From NCBI GenBank assembly GCA_050949745.1, contig JBMNGF010000007.1, positions 1 to 64,000 on the forward strand: a DNA stretch of 64,000 bases, read 5' to 3'. Of this stretch, positions 45,286 to 53,952 are shown piece after piece. Position numbers and translations under genes: made by a program. The stretch comes from Syntrophaceticus sp050949745. Its GTDB lineage: Bacteria > Bacillota > DSM-12270 > Thermacetogeniales > Thermacetogeniaceae. Under the pieces are notes generated by a model that was not told the origin of the DNA, did not search any database, and worked only from the letters and a program-made list of their open reading frames with translations. Numbering within the stretch: the stretch's first letter is position 1; each line of letters starts with the position of its first letter.

Positions 45286-45924
45286 ATGAATATGAAGAAG
45301 GAATTGATCAATAAAATTGTAGCAAAGGAATGGGAAATGTTTCAAAATGTCACCAATCAGGGAGGGCGGGCATCCTGTCAGGAGAATCCTGATACCTTTG
45401 AAATTATGCGTTCCAGTCAGTGGGAGACTTGGCCGGTAGAGGCTCTAGAAAGCTATTTGGATGATATGGAAAAAGCTGAGCAAGATGGTAGAAATCTATT
45501 GACAGAAAAATATGCCCGTATGATGCATTCTACAGCTCCCTTGGAATATGCGGGATTTCAGGATCAACTACCACATTTGGACCAGGAAGTGAGCCAGTTA
45601 ATCGAAGATATTATTAAAATTCATCTATCATGGGAAGAAGATTTGATGGTATCTTACCCTTATCTTTGTCAGAGAGGTCGTCCTATATATACGAGAGAGG
45701 ATACACCACATACTACTTCAATCGAGACTTATCTGAGAGGGGAACTGGGAACCTATTCTAAGAAAACGTTGACATTATATTACCAACATATTCTTAAGAA
45801 AATGGAAAAATCAGATAATTACAGCGGTAGTAAACGTATTTTGGAGAACACAGTAAAACGATATGGTTTTAACTCCTTAGAAGAAGCAAATGAAAAAGTG
45901 AAAATGTCGATGATGAAAAAATAG
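45286..45924 (+). CDS. DUF4125 family protein
   Basis: 212 residues, mainly helical, from KELINKIVAKEWEMFQNV. QENPDTFEIMRSSQWETWP and PLEYAGFQDQLP are the DUF4125 signatures. The middle part MVSYPYLCQRGRPIYT is also conserved. It follows the DUF4037 gene after 27 bases. No function is known. Confidence 0.8.
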   Translation: MNMKKELINKIVAKEWEMFQNVTNQGGRASCQENPDTFEIMRSSQWETWPVEALESYLDDMEKAEQDGRNLLTEKYARMMHSTAPLEYAGFQDQLPHLDQEVSQLIEDIIKIHLSWEEDLMVSYPYLCQRGRPIYTREDTPHTTSIETYLRGELGTYSKKTLTLYYQHILKKMEKSDNYSGSKRILENTVKRYGFNSLEEANEKVKMSMMKK

Positions 45925-45927
45925 GGC

Positions 45928-45971
45928 AGCTCTTAGCTCGGTATCTACCATTCTTAAGACGGCTGAGCTGC
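45928..45971 (+). other. Inverted repeat after DUF4125
   Basis: GCAGCTC near 45928 and GAGCTGC near 45965 with a 30-base loop; no T-run. Possible weak terminator. Confidence 0.35.
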
Positions 45972-46074
45972 TAACTCAAACAATAAAATTTCGTTAGTAG
46001 ACATTAGCTTCCAGAGAAAAGATGCCGAGTAGAATAAAACATGAGTTCACTCAAATGTTTTTATTAAATCGATG

Positions 46075-46103
46075 TTGACTCTAAGGAAAATGGATGTTAT
46101 AAT
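46075..46103 (+). promoter_or_regulatory. Promoter of the tRNA cluster
   Basis: TTGACT (46075-46080), 17-bp spacer, TATAAT (46098-46103), 14 bases before tRNA-Val. Confidence 0.85.
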
Positions 46104-46116
46104 CATGACGTCGATG

Positions 46117-46193
46117 GGGCGATTAGCTCAGCTGGTAAGAGCGCCTGCCTTACAAGCAGGAGGTCGGCAGTTCGAGCCTGTCATCGCCCACCA
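46117..46193 (+). tRNA. tRNA-Val(TAC)
   Basis: 77 nt; acceptor GGGCGAT/ATCGCCC, anticodon stem CCTGC/GCAGG with loop CTTACAA, CCA encoded. Confidence 0.96.
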
Positions 46194-46221
46194 GATAATG
46201 CACATTGACAATATATAAAAT

Positions 46222-46299
46222 GGAACTGTGGTGTAGTCGGTTTAACACACCGGCCTGTCAAGCCGGAGATCGCGGGTTCGAGTCCCGTCAGTTCCGCCA
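46222..46299 (+). tRNA. tRNA-Asp(GTC)
   Basis: 78 nt; acceptor GGAACTG/CAGTTCC, anticodon stem CCGGC/GCCGG with loop CTGTCAA, CCA encoded. Confidence 0.96.
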
Positions 46300-46304
46300 A
46301 TAAA

Positions 46305-46380
<76 letters not shown>

Positions 46381-46387
46381 TCAGCAT

Positions 46388-46462
46388 GCGGAAGTAGCTC
46401 AGCGGTAGAGCATCGCCTTGCCAAGGCGAGGGTCGAGGGTTCGAATCCCTTCTTCCGCTCCA
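46388..46462 (+). tRNA. tRNA-Gly(GCC)
   Basis: 75 nt; acceptor GCGGAAG/CTTCCGC, anticodon stem TCGCC/GGCGA with loop TTGCCAA, CCA encoded. Confidence 0.96.
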
Positions 46463-46470
46463 ATAATGTC

Positions 46471-46498
46471 AAGCTCCGCAAGAGATTGCGGAGCTTTT
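46471..46498 (+). terminator. Terminator of the tRNA cluster
   Basis: AAGCTCCGCA pairs with TGCGGAGCTT, five-base loop, T-rich end. Confidence 0.85.
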
Positions 46499-46657
46499 CC
46501 ATATTTCATAATTGTTTTTTGAGATTAATTATGATAAATGATGTAAAAAAGCAAATTATATATAAAAAGGGGATATATTTGAGTTATCGTCAACATAATA
46601 TTGAAATATAATCACAGCAAGATGCTAATGGAGAAACTATAATATGGAGGTTGTAGA

Positions 46658-47500
46658 TTGAGGAAGATTGCTTTAGTAACAGACAGTACAGCTGACCTGG
46701 CGGAGGAGTTACAAAAAGAACATGATATTCACGTAATACCTTTGAAGGTAAGGTTTGGTAATCGAGAGTATATGGCTCATCAAATTGCCAGTGAGGAGTT
46801 TTATCGTCTTTTATCTGAAGAAGAAGAACTTCCCCAGACATCACAGCCTACCCCTGAACAATTTGAGCAACTATATGGTGAATTGCTGAAAGAGTATGAT
46901 GAAATTATTTCAATCCATATATCATCTGGATTGAGTGGCACCTTAAACGCTGCACATCTGGCAAAAGAGAGACACCAGGCGAGAATTCACGTTATTGATT
47001 CTAAAACTATAAGTCTAGGTATGGGATTAATGGTGCTTGATGCTGCTAGGTATATTAAGGAAGGCCTTGAAGGATTGCAAATTGTTGATAAACTTACCAG
47101 TGTAAGAAAAAATATTGAAACCATGTTCACTCTGAATACATTGGAGTATCTACAAAAGGGAGGGCGAATAGGAAAAGTTGAGGGCTTGTTAGGATCATTC
47201 TTAAATATTAAGCCTGTTATCCGGGTAGGGGATGATGGAATATATCATACCTATACAAAAGTCCGCAATCAACGTAGGGCTTTACAAGCTATAGTTACAG
47301 CCATTCGAGAGTTGACCAAGGGGAGAAAGCGAATCAAGCTTTCAGTGGCTCACGGAGATGCCTTTGCTGCCGGTCAATACTTGAAAGAATCGTTGGAAAA
47401 AGCTTTTGATCTAAAAGCGGCTATCTTCACACAGGTCGGTCCAGTAATCGGTGTGCATACAGGTCCCGGAACTGTAGGAGCGGCTGTTCAGTTTGAATAA
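46658..47500 (+). CDS. DegV family fatty-acid-binding protein
   Basis: 280 residues. Typical landmarks: IALVTDSTADL, IHISSGLSGTLNAAH, IDSKTISLGMG and GVHTGPGTVG. DegV/FakB proteins bind fatty acids and in some Firmicutes present them to the FakA kinase; fakA is not here. TTG at 46658 behind GGAGGT. Confidence 0.9.
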   Translation: MRKIALVTDSTADLAEELQKEHDIHVIPLKVRFGNREYMAHQIASEEFYRLLSEEEELPQTSQPTPEQFEQLYGELLKEYDEIISIHISSGLSGTLNAAHLAKERHQARIHVIDSKTISLGMGLMVLDAARYIKEGLEGLQIVDKLTSVRKNIETMFTLNTLEYLQKGGRIGKVEGLLGSFLNIKPVIRVGDDGIYHTYTKVRNQRRALQAIVTAIRELTKGRKRIKLSVAHGDAFAAGQYLKESLEKAFDLKAAIFTQVGPVIGVHTGPGTVGAAVQFE

Positions 47501-47596
47501 TCAGACAGACCCGGGGACAGGGACTTGCTGTGAAGATCGTGGGGAGCCTTTTTGGTATATCGGTGGGTCATATAATATTTTTTCTTGCCTGGGTTC

Positions 47597-47625
47597 TTGT
47601 CAATCTATTAAAACTAATATATAAT
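47597..47625 (+). promoter_or_regulatory. Promoter of tRNA-Cys and tRNA-Leu
   Basis: TTGTCA (47597-47602), 17-bp spacer, TATAAT (47620-47625). Confidence 0.75.
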
Positions 47626-47642
47626 AATGATTGTAATCGCGA

Positions 47643-47717
47643 GGGCAAGTGGCGAAGCGGTAACGCAGCGGACTGCAAATCCGCGATGCACCGGTTCAAA
47701 TCCGGTCTTGCCCTCCA
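47643..47717 (+). tRNA. tRNA-Cys(GCA)
   Basis: 75 nt; acceptor GGGCAAG/CTTGCCC, anticodon stem GCGGA/TCCGC with loop CTGCAAA, CCA encoded. Confidence 0.95.
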
Positions 47718-47726
47718 TTTTTATTT

Positions 47727-47815
47727 GCCGGGGTGGCGGAATTGGCAGACGCACGGGACTTAAAATCCCGGGAGCCTCGCGGCTCGTGAGGGTTCGATTC
47801 CCTCCCTCGGCACCA
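47727..47815 (+). tRNA. tRNA-Leu(TAA)
   Basis: 89 nt with long variable arm; anticodon stem closes the loop CTTAAAA; T-loop TTCGATT; CCA encoded. Confidence 0.95.
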
Positions 47816-47983
47816 AGTGGCAAGGGGACGTTTCGTCTGCCACATATTTTTAAGCATGAGGGGCTGTTGCACAATGAATCGAGTGTTCGAAGTGTAGCAG
47901 CCTTTTTCTATTTCCGTATTTTAAATCATGAGCAGCTTATAACAAAGCTGAAACAGAGATGCCACCAGAAAGGCAGGTACTAA

Positions 47984-48784
47984 ATGACACAGGTAAAACT
48001 AGGAATTGGAACTTATAAAGAAAGATTTCTCGAAGATTGGGATTTTTGCCTCAGGAGTTTTGATGTTTTAGAACTGCAGGATTTTATTATGCCAGATAAT
48101 CTGGAAAGCAAGGAGATCATTGATCAGTATCAAGGAATGTTGTCTGATTTTTCTGGTGAAGTTACCCTACATGGCCCTTATTTGAATCTTGTACCCACCA
48201 GTATTGATAAGAAGGTGAAAGATGTAGCTGAGTACAGGTACCTGCAGGCTGTTGATGCGGCGATGAAGTTAGGGGCAAACAAATTAGTAATACATTCATT
48301 CTATGATACGAATACAGGTTATGCTCAATATGATGATTTGTGGTTGGATGGTAATATACTTTTTTGGAATGCTTTTTTGCAGAAGATTAAGGGTAGCGGA
48401 GTAACTATTCTCTTGGAGAATGTCTATGACAAGACACCGGTTACTTTTGCTAAGCTGATGGAATATCTTGATTCTTCTCAAATATCCAGCTGTATTGACA
48501 TCGGGCACTGCAACTGTATGGCTAATAGCAAACCGGATGAATGGATTAAGAGAGTTAGGGGACATTACTTTCATATAAATGATAATGATGGAACAAGGGA
48601 CGGGCACCTGGTTCCGGGAAAAGGGAATATTGATTTCCATCGTATTACAGAGGAGTTAGCAGATTTATCGCTAGTCCATCTGATCGCGGAAATGTGGGAG
48701 GGGTTTGTGGTTCAATTTGAGGGTTTACAAAGGCTGCGGGAGATGATAAACAGGCAAAGGTCGTTGAACTGCAGCAGGTTATGA
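47984..48784 (+). CDS. TIM-barrel sugar phosphate isomerase/AP endonuclease-like
   Basis: 266 residues of the xylose-isomerase-like TIM-barrel fold. Metal-ligand strands include VTLHGPYLNL, KLVIHSFYD, ILLENVYD, SSCIDIGHCNCM, HYFHINDNDGTRDGH and the final LIAEMWEG. It is distinct in sequence from the broken TIM-barrel gene at 18451. The stop overlaps the convergent L,D-transpeptidase gene by six bases. Substrate unknown. Confidence 0.82.
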   Translation: MTQVKLGIGTYKERFLEDWDFCLRSFDVLELQDFIMPDNLESKEIIDQYQGMLSDFSGEVTLHGPYLNLVPTSIDKKVKDVAEYRYLQAVDAAMKLGANKLVIHSFYDTNTGYAQYDDLWLDGNILFWNAFLQKIKGSGVTILLENVYDKTPVTFAKLMEYLDSSQISSCIDIGHCNCMANSKPDEWIKRVRGHYFHINDNDGTRDGHLVPGKGNIDFHRITEELADLSLVHLIAEMWEGFVVQFEGLQRLREMINRQRSLNCSRL

Positions 48785-49729
48785 TTGTTCAAAGACACCA
48801 ACCTTCTTTTCCAGATGCATTAGGGTCTTTTCATCAACTTCTCCTGTTATAGGCAGTCCGTGATGCAGTTGATATGACTTCACCGCCAATTCTGTAAGAA
48901 AACCATACCAACTATCACAGTCATAAGGAAAAAAACCGCTATCTTTCAAAAGAAGTTGAGCATAGACTACATCAGGGCCAGAGGCGTCCTTTTTCAATGT
49001 TCGGGTACAGCAGCCTGCCATCCAGGAAAAAGGGGCTTGTATCTTCACCGGTGTCCCTACAGATACCCATTCAAAAACTTGGTTCACGTCATCATTAAAC
49101 ATCCTGATACAGCCTGCAGAAACAGAGTTGCCGATCGACCAGGGCCTGTTTGTTCCATGGACTCCATAATTTCCCCAGGGGACATTGAGCCCCATCCAGC
49201 GTGTCCCGAAGGCACCGCCTTCATCATAGTCTTTATCAACGATTTTCCATTCTCCTATCGGTGATGGGGTTTCCGGCTTTCCTGCAGCTATAGGAAATTC
49301 ATAATAATCCTGTTCACCCTCCCGGACCGTCAGGGTGAGTGTTTCAAGATCGACTATGATGTTCACATTTTCCGGCGGTGACTTTGGCAGGGCAGTTGCA
49401 GGGCTTTCACATCCTTCTCCTAAAGCAGTCCAGGTAGCTTGATCAACCCTTCCGGTGGCACGCTGTTTTTTTGTTTTCTGAAAGGAGCGGACAGCATTAG
49501 CGGTTTCCTTGTCATAAATTCCGTCACATGTGCCTTGAAAGATACTGAGCTGTTGGAGTCTGTATTGGAGTTCCTGAACATCTTCTCCTTGCATCTGAGG
49601 CTTTGTTTCATATAATTCTCTACATAAAGTACAGCTGCAGTTCTTTGCAGAAGCAAACAGTAATTCTGGTGAAGCCAGACAGAAAAAAAGCATAAATACG
49701 GATATGAGTACAATTTTGTTCATTCGCAT
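48779..49729 (-). CDS. L,D-transpeptidase with two peptidoglycan-binding domains
   Basis: 316 residues. A signal peptide (KIVLISVFMLFFCLASPELLFA) is followed by a PG_binding_1 domain (QGEDVQELQYRLQQL), a YkuD catalytic domain with HGTNRP and SAGCIRM (His and Cys nucleophile), and a second PG_binding_1 domain at the C-terminus. It would crosslink or edit the cell wall. Extra cysteines (NCSCTLC, MAGCC) are unusual. Confidence 0.9.
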   Translation of the reverse strand: MRMNKIVLISVFMLFFCLASPELLFASAKNCSCTLCRELYETKPQMQGEDVQELQYRLQQLSIFQGTCDGIYDKETANAVRSFQKTKKQRATGRVDQATWTALGEGCESPATALPKSPPENVNIIVDLETLTLTVREGEQDYYEFPIAAGKPETPSPIGEWKIVDKDYDEGGAFGTRWMGLNVPWGNYGVHGTNRPWSIGNSVSAGCIRMFNDDVNQVFEWVSVGTPVKIQAPFSWMAGCCTRTLKKDASGPDVVYAQLLLKDSGFFPYDCDSWYGFLTELAVKSYQLHHGLPITGEVDEKTLMHLEKKVGVFEQS

Positions 49730-49948
49730 TTATTTCACCCGAAGTTAGTTTTGCTTTCCTGCATGGTTTTTATTCTATTGATGATCGTAAAAAGAGAACA
49801 TTCTTTCTGTAAGGCCTATCTAGCTCCTAGATGTCTTTTGATGGCGCAAATCAGGGCGGTTTTGCTACATGCTTGACAGGAAGCGCATCCGTAATTCCCC
49901 TTTGGTAAAAAAATGTCGGCATTACACTATAAAATATCGGTGCTTTAC

Positions 49949-49977
49949 TTGACCGAAAGCAAAGATGTGGGTATAAT
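49949..49977 (+). promoter_or_regulatory. Promoter of tRNA-Val(GAC)
   Basis: TTGACC (49949-49954), 17-bp spacer, TATAAT (49972-49977), 12 bases before the tRNA. Confidence 0.85.
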
Positions 49978-49989
49978 ATAAAATGTTAC

Positions 49990-50064
49990 GGGCGCGTAGC
50001 TCAGTGGGAGAGCACCTCCTTGACGCGGAGGGGGCCATAGGTTCAATCCCTATCGCGCCCACCA
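49990..50064 (+). tRNA. tRNA-Val(GAC), edge of the accessory region
   Basis: 75 nt; acceptor GGGCGCG/CGCGCCC, anticodon stem CCTCC/GGAGG with loop TTGACGC, CCA encoded. Everything to its right is plasmid-like, so it is a candidate integration site. No second copy of its 3' end is seen in the window. Confidence 0.95.
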
Positions 50065-50189
50065 TTTATTTTCTGGGGAAGCCTTGAGGGACAAGGGGTT
50101 CAGGGGTTTATCAAAAAACGATAATTTGGGGCCAACAGCTCTTTAAGGTTCTCTAAGAATCCTTTAGTTCTAAGGAGTTCCGCAACTAG

Positions 50190-50237
50190 ATTGACAAGGG
50201 ATTGACAAAAGGGATTGACAAGGGATTGACAAAAGCG
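50190..50237 (+). repeat. 24-bp tandem repeat with four ATTGACAA units
   Basis: The unit ATTGACAAGGG then ATTGACAAAAGGG (24 bp) occurs twice in a row, last bases GCG in place of GGG. It lies 125 bases after tRNA-Val. The rest of 50065-50566 holds the terminator below and no gene that I can support. Confidence 0.8.
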
Positions 50238-50264
50238 CGTATTTAGAAGGTTAGGTTTATCGGT

Positions 50265-50293
50265 ACCCGCAGGGGGGTTTCTGCGGGTTTTTG
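50265..50293 (+). terminator. Terminator downstream of tRNA-Val
   Basis: ACCCGCAG (50265-50272) pairs with CTGCGGGT (50281-50288), then T-run. Confidence 0.8.
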
Positions 50294-50566
50294 TTGTTTG
50301 CTTAAAATTATTTAAGGGATATAAGCACAATGTTTTTGGTTGGTCAATGAGTTAGTGGTTAGGAATTTTGTATAAGGAGCTGGGCTTATGGGTTTATGTT
50401 GTTTTTTTTACAGAGGAAACCGTAAGTTAAATAGCGAACCATATTATTGTATAATCAACTTTAAAGTAACTCTAGGTGCTAAAAACACAAGACATTATCA
50501 TCAGGTAATAAAACATGCTTGTAATGCTTCAGAAAACTATCTTAGGACAGAGAGGGGTGACAAACA

Positions 50567-52132
50567 TTGCCAAAAAAATATCCTCCAAGCAGCTTACCAT
50601 TTCTGCAAGCCCAAATATTAGAAGCAATATATTTAGGGTTAGCTAATGGTCAAGAAGTAGGATTGGAAAAACTATCTGAAATAACAACCTATAAACCGGA
50701 CAGCAAAATATTAGCAAATGCCATTAACAGCCTAACCAAAAAAAGGTTTCTTGAGGGCTCTTTAGAGGAAGGCTTTTCAGTTCCTTCGGAAAGATACGAC
50801 TTTTTTAAGCAGGTTTTGAAGGCTAACGAGTTTGTGGACAAGAACTATTCAAAGAAAATCCTTGACTGGTTGTCTAAAAAGACGTCAAAAGTTGAAAGTT
50901 TTCTTAAGAAGAAAAACATCAGCGACTTAAACGAGTTTGGGGTTGTCCATAAGTGGTATAGTTATTTAGAAGACTTTCCATATACACTGGTAGAGGCAAA
51001 AATAAAAGAGGGTGTCGATTCAACAGCCTCTTTAGTTGTTGACCCTTTTTGTGGAAGCGGAACCACCTTGGTTACAGCCAACATGTTTCATCTGGATGCA
51101 ATTGGTTTTGATTCTAACCCTTTAATGGCGTTTGTGTCTAAAGTAAAAACGACCTGGGATGTCAACATGGACGAGTTTAGCAGTGCAATATCAAAAGTAG
51201 CTTCTAAGTTTTTGGATAGGGTTAAATCGCTAGAAAACAAACCAATTAAAGGCGACTTTCTTGAGAGAATGCCTAAAAAAGAACTGAACCAATGGTTAAA
51301 CCATCGGTTGCAGCAAGAAGTGGCTTTATTAAAGATGATTATTATGGAAATAGAGGATGTAAAAATAAGAAACTTGTTTTTACTAGCAATGGCAGTATCG
51401 TGTTTTAATGCATCTAATGTAGCCCTTTGTCCCGGAACCACTTTTTATCCTTTTAGAGAAAAGCCAGAGTTGTGGGATTTGTTAACAGATAAAATCATCC
51501 AAATGTATGAAGACCTTAAGGCAATTCAGTCTCACAATAATTACGGCGAATCTAGACTTATTGCTGATACTTGTTTAAATGCTAGTCAATACATTGATAA
51601 CAACTCCATTGATTTTATAATAACATCGCCTCCGTATCCTAATGATTTGGAGTATACCAGACAAACAAGGCTAGAGTTATATTTACTTGACTTTGTTATG
51701 AATATGGATGATGTGCAGTCAATTAAAAGACAAATGGTTAGAGGAAGTACAAAACTGATATACAAAGACGACACCACGGTTGATTATGTTGCTAAATACG
51801 ATTCAGTTCAAGCAATTTCCCGAAAAATCCACGAAAAAACTAAAGACAAAAACTGGGGTTTTGATTATCCTAGAATGGTCAAGGAATATTTTGGAGATAT
51901 GTTTTTATGCTTGAAAGAGTTTTACCCCTTAATGAAAAAAGACTCTACCTTTATGTTAGTTGTTGGTGACCAAACTATAAAGGGCGTTGTTATACCAGTG
52001 GGGGATATTTTAATTGAAATAGCTGAAGACATAGGTTATAAAAACTGCAAAAAAGAACTGTTCAGGATGCGAAGAAGCACAGGGCATACAATTCCTTTAC
52101 CTGAAGAGATAGTGGTTATCGAGAAAGGATGA
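50567..52132 (+). CDS. DNA methyltransferase of a type II RM system
   Basis: 521 residues. SAM site DPFCGSGTTL near residue 160 precedes the catalytic TSPPYPNDLEYTR near residue 353. This order and the SPPY form suggest an N4-cytosine or N6-adenine amino-methylase of permuted type. The N-terminal 130 residues look like a helical DNA-recognition part. TTG at 50567 follows GAGGGGTGA. The endonuclease gene starts directly after its stop, which forms a compact RM operon. It protects DNA at the endonuclease's site. Confidence 0.85.
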   Translation: MPKKYPPSSLPFLQAQILEAIYLGLANGQEVGLEKLSEITTYKPDSKILANAINSLTKKRFLEGSLEEGFSVPSERYDFFKQVLKANEFVDKNYSKKILDWLSKKTSKVESFLKKKNISDLNEFGVVHKWYSYLEDFPYTLVEAKIKEGVDSTASLVVDPFCGSGTTLVTANMFHLDAIGFDSNPLMAFVSKVKTTWDVNMDEFSSAISKVASKFLDRVKSLENKPIKGDFLERMPKKELNQWLNHRLQQEVALLKMIIMEIEDVKIRNLFLLAMAVSCFNASNVALCPGTTFYPFREKPELWDLLTDKIIQMYEDLKAIQSHNNYGESRLIADTCLNASQYIDNNSIDFIITSPPYPNDLEYTRQTRLELYLLDFVMNMDDVQSIKRQMVRGSTKLIYKDDTTVDYVAKYDSVQAISRKIHEKTKDKNWGFDYPRMVKEYFGDMFLCLKEFYPLMKKDSTFMLVVGDQTIKGVVIPVGDILIEIAEDIGYKNCKKELFRMRRSTGHTIPLPEEIVVIEKG

Positions 52133-52990
52133 ATGATTGTCATGCCAAACATACAGCTTGAAGCTTTTGGAGAGCTGTTTGGTGGGGGCAACTCAAAAAG
52201 TCGGTTTAGTGAAAAAAACTACGCGTGTCCTTTTGATTCCAGGGTTGATAAATGCGATAAACCAAACAGGAGTTCTATTAGATACGGCAGCTGCTCTGCA
52301 CAGTATGGTCAAAACAAAAGAATAATTTGCCCTAGACGGTTTTACGAAGATAATTATAAAATTTTAAAGCAAGTCAAAAACTTTATTTGGAATACTGATG
52401 ACACTAAAATAGAGTGCTATAATGAGTTTCGCATCACCTCAGTTAGTGAAGACGATAGTTTTTATTTTGGAAATCTGGACTGGCTGCTAGTGAACTCTGA
52501 AAACAATAATGATTTTTGTGGTGTAGAAATACAAACAGATGCAACCACAAACACAGGAGAATTTAAAAAAGCAATAACCGACTTGCTAAATAATGAGCTA
52601 AAAGAAAGTTATGCTTTCGGGTTAAACACATTAGCTTCGTTCAAAGGGTTTTTGCCTCAATTTATTTTTAAGGGGCAACTGTTTGACGACTGGAAAAGGC
52701 CTTACTGTGCTGTAATGCAAGATGAGCTATGGAGAGAGTTTATTAAAAAGTTTAGAATTAGGTATAAGGAAATTAATACCTATACCACAGAAACGTTTAT
52801 GTTTTTTATATATTCTTTAGAGTTAGCCGACAATAAGTATACCTTAGGCAAGCCAACCATTTATGCAACTAGATGGATAGATATGTTGTTGTCTTTTTCT
52901 GTAAAAAACGAATTATTAATAGACTTAAACGATATTTCTGAAAAAATTAGAACGAAAATGAGCAGAAGCAGCCCAATAATAACGCTATAA
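52133..52990 (+). CDS. NotI-like restriction endonuclease
   Basis: 285 residues. Four cysteines in the N-terminal part (C32, C41, C54, C66) match the iron-binding Cys4 site of NotI-type enzymes. The PD-(D/E)xK core appears as D116 in NLDWLL and E132-x-Q134 in VEIQTD, the E-x-Q variant that NotI uses. AT-rich codon use, as for the methylase, points to horizontal transfer. Recognition site cannot be read from sequence; GC-rich 8-bp sites are known for NotI only. Confidence 0.75.
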   Translation: MIVMPNIQLEAFGELFGGGNSKSRFSEKNYACPFDSRVDKCDKPNRSSIRYGSCSAQYGQNKRIICPRRFYEDNYKILKQVKNFIWNTDDTKIECYNEFRITSVSEDDSFYFGNLDWLLVNSENNNDFCGVEIQTDATTNTGEFKKAITDLLNNELKESYAFGLNTLASFKGFLPQFIFKGQLFDDWKRPYCAVMQDELWREFIKKFRIRYKEINTYTTETFMFFIYSLELADNKYTLGKPTIYATRWIDMLLSFSVKNELLIDLNDISEKIRTKMSRSSPIITL

Positions 52991-53038
52991 ATATAAACAA
53001 CTAACCTCTTTACCTGGAGCCGTTACGGGTATAGAGGT

Positions 53039-53074
53039 GCGCCAGCGGTGCATTTCGTGCTGCTGGCGCGTTTT
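53039..53074 (+). terminator. Terminator of the RM operon
   Basis: GCGCCAGC (53039-53046) pairs with GCTGGCGC (53062-53069), then TTTT. Confidence 0.85.
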
Positions 53075-53089
53075 AATCAGAAGGGAGCC

Positions 53090-53187
53090 TTAAAGCCTGT
53101 ACCCCCTGCGGAACTTATCTTCGATGTAGTCGATGCCGGCTGCCGTTATTTTAACCATAAAATCTGATTGCCCTTTAATTGGACTAC
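53090..53187 (-). pseudogene. 3' relic of a YjcQ-like gene
   Basis: On the minus strand this reads SPIKGQSDFMVKITAAGIDYIE and ends at a stop at 53090. It matches the C-terminal AKITADGIDFIEKHL of the intact gene at 53255-53533. Only the last 30 codons are left. Confidence 0.55.
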
Positions 53188-53254
53188 AATTAAGGAGGGA
53201 AATATGAAACAAAGTATGATTAACGGTAATAACCCTGGTATGATACTATCATGT

Positions 53255-53533
53255 TTAAGAACAAGCTTCGTCCTCTTTGAGCAGATGTTTTTCAATAAAG
53301 TCGATACCATCAGCGGTTATTTTCGCCATATACTCAACAGCTCCTTTTGTTGGGCGACAACAGGCTAATCCTTTATCTGCCAGATAAGACAAGGCAAGCC
53401 GCTCTTCCGTATCTTCCGGCTCTAAGGTTATTTTGCTCTCTTTGCCATCATTGTCAAAATGCTGGTCATACAACCGTTTAAGCATAGAAATTCGCAAGTT
53501 AATCCGTTCATTTATTTTTGATTTTTCGTTCAA
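53255..53533 (-). CDS. YjcQ-like winged-helix protein 1
   Basis: 92 residues, TTG start behind GAGAGGTG. RINLRISMLKRLYDQHFDN, LALSYLADKGLACC and KITADGIDFIEKHL resemble phage YjcQ-type winged helix proteins. Paralog of the next gene. Role unknown. Confidence 0.6.
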   Translation of the reverse strand: MNEKSKINERINLRISMLKRLYDQHFDNDGKESKITLEPEDTEERLALSYLADKGLACCRPTKGAVEYMAKITADGIDFIEKHLLKEDEACS

Positions 53534-53576
53534 CCAAAAACACCTCTCTTTTCCTTTAATGAACCTTTATGTTTTG

Positions 53577-53846
53577 TTAAAACGGGCATAAATCTTTACA
53601 GTGAAATTCGACATGCCGGATACCCCTGGGGGTGATCATGACAGTAGCTTTGAATTGATGTTTTCCGGAAGCTATTAATGCTCCAGAAATTAGCTTTTCG
53701 CGAATTAAATGTTGCAGGGCAAGCCGTTTTTCGGTTTCGTCCATTTCTAGTATTATTTCAAGTCCGTTACCGCCGGTTTCAAAATAGTTATCATAAATTT
53801 CTTTTAGTAAGGTTTCCCTGAACTCAATTCTTTCCTTGCAGTCCAC
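53577..53846 (-). CDS. YjcQ-like winged-helix protein 2
   Basis: 89 residues, GTG start at 53846 behind AAGGAGG. RIEFRETLLKEIYDNYFETG and RLALQHLIREKLISG parallel the gene at 53255-53533, giving roughly one-third identity by eye, so both arose by duplication. Confidence 0.6.
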   Translation of the reverse strand: MDCKERIEFRETLLKEIYDNYFETGGNGLEIILEMDETEKRLALQHLIREKLISGALIASGKHQFKATVMITPRGIRHVEFHCKDLCPF

Positions 53847-53952
53847 ATTCTGTTCCTCCTTTGAGGTTGGTTATTAAACAAGCGGGCATTTTTTTCCTTC
53901 ATAAAGACGCATATTTATGCGTCTTTTTTTTGCTTTATAGGGGTGATGTGTC

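Noticed and set aside
47530..47983. Open frames over tRNA-Cys and tRNA-Leu
   Set aside because: Overlap the tRNAs on either strand and lack ribosome binding sites.
50388..50621. 77-residue frame before the methylase
   Set aside because: Ribosome binding site fits poorly, overlaps the methylase start, and the peptide has no recognisable features.
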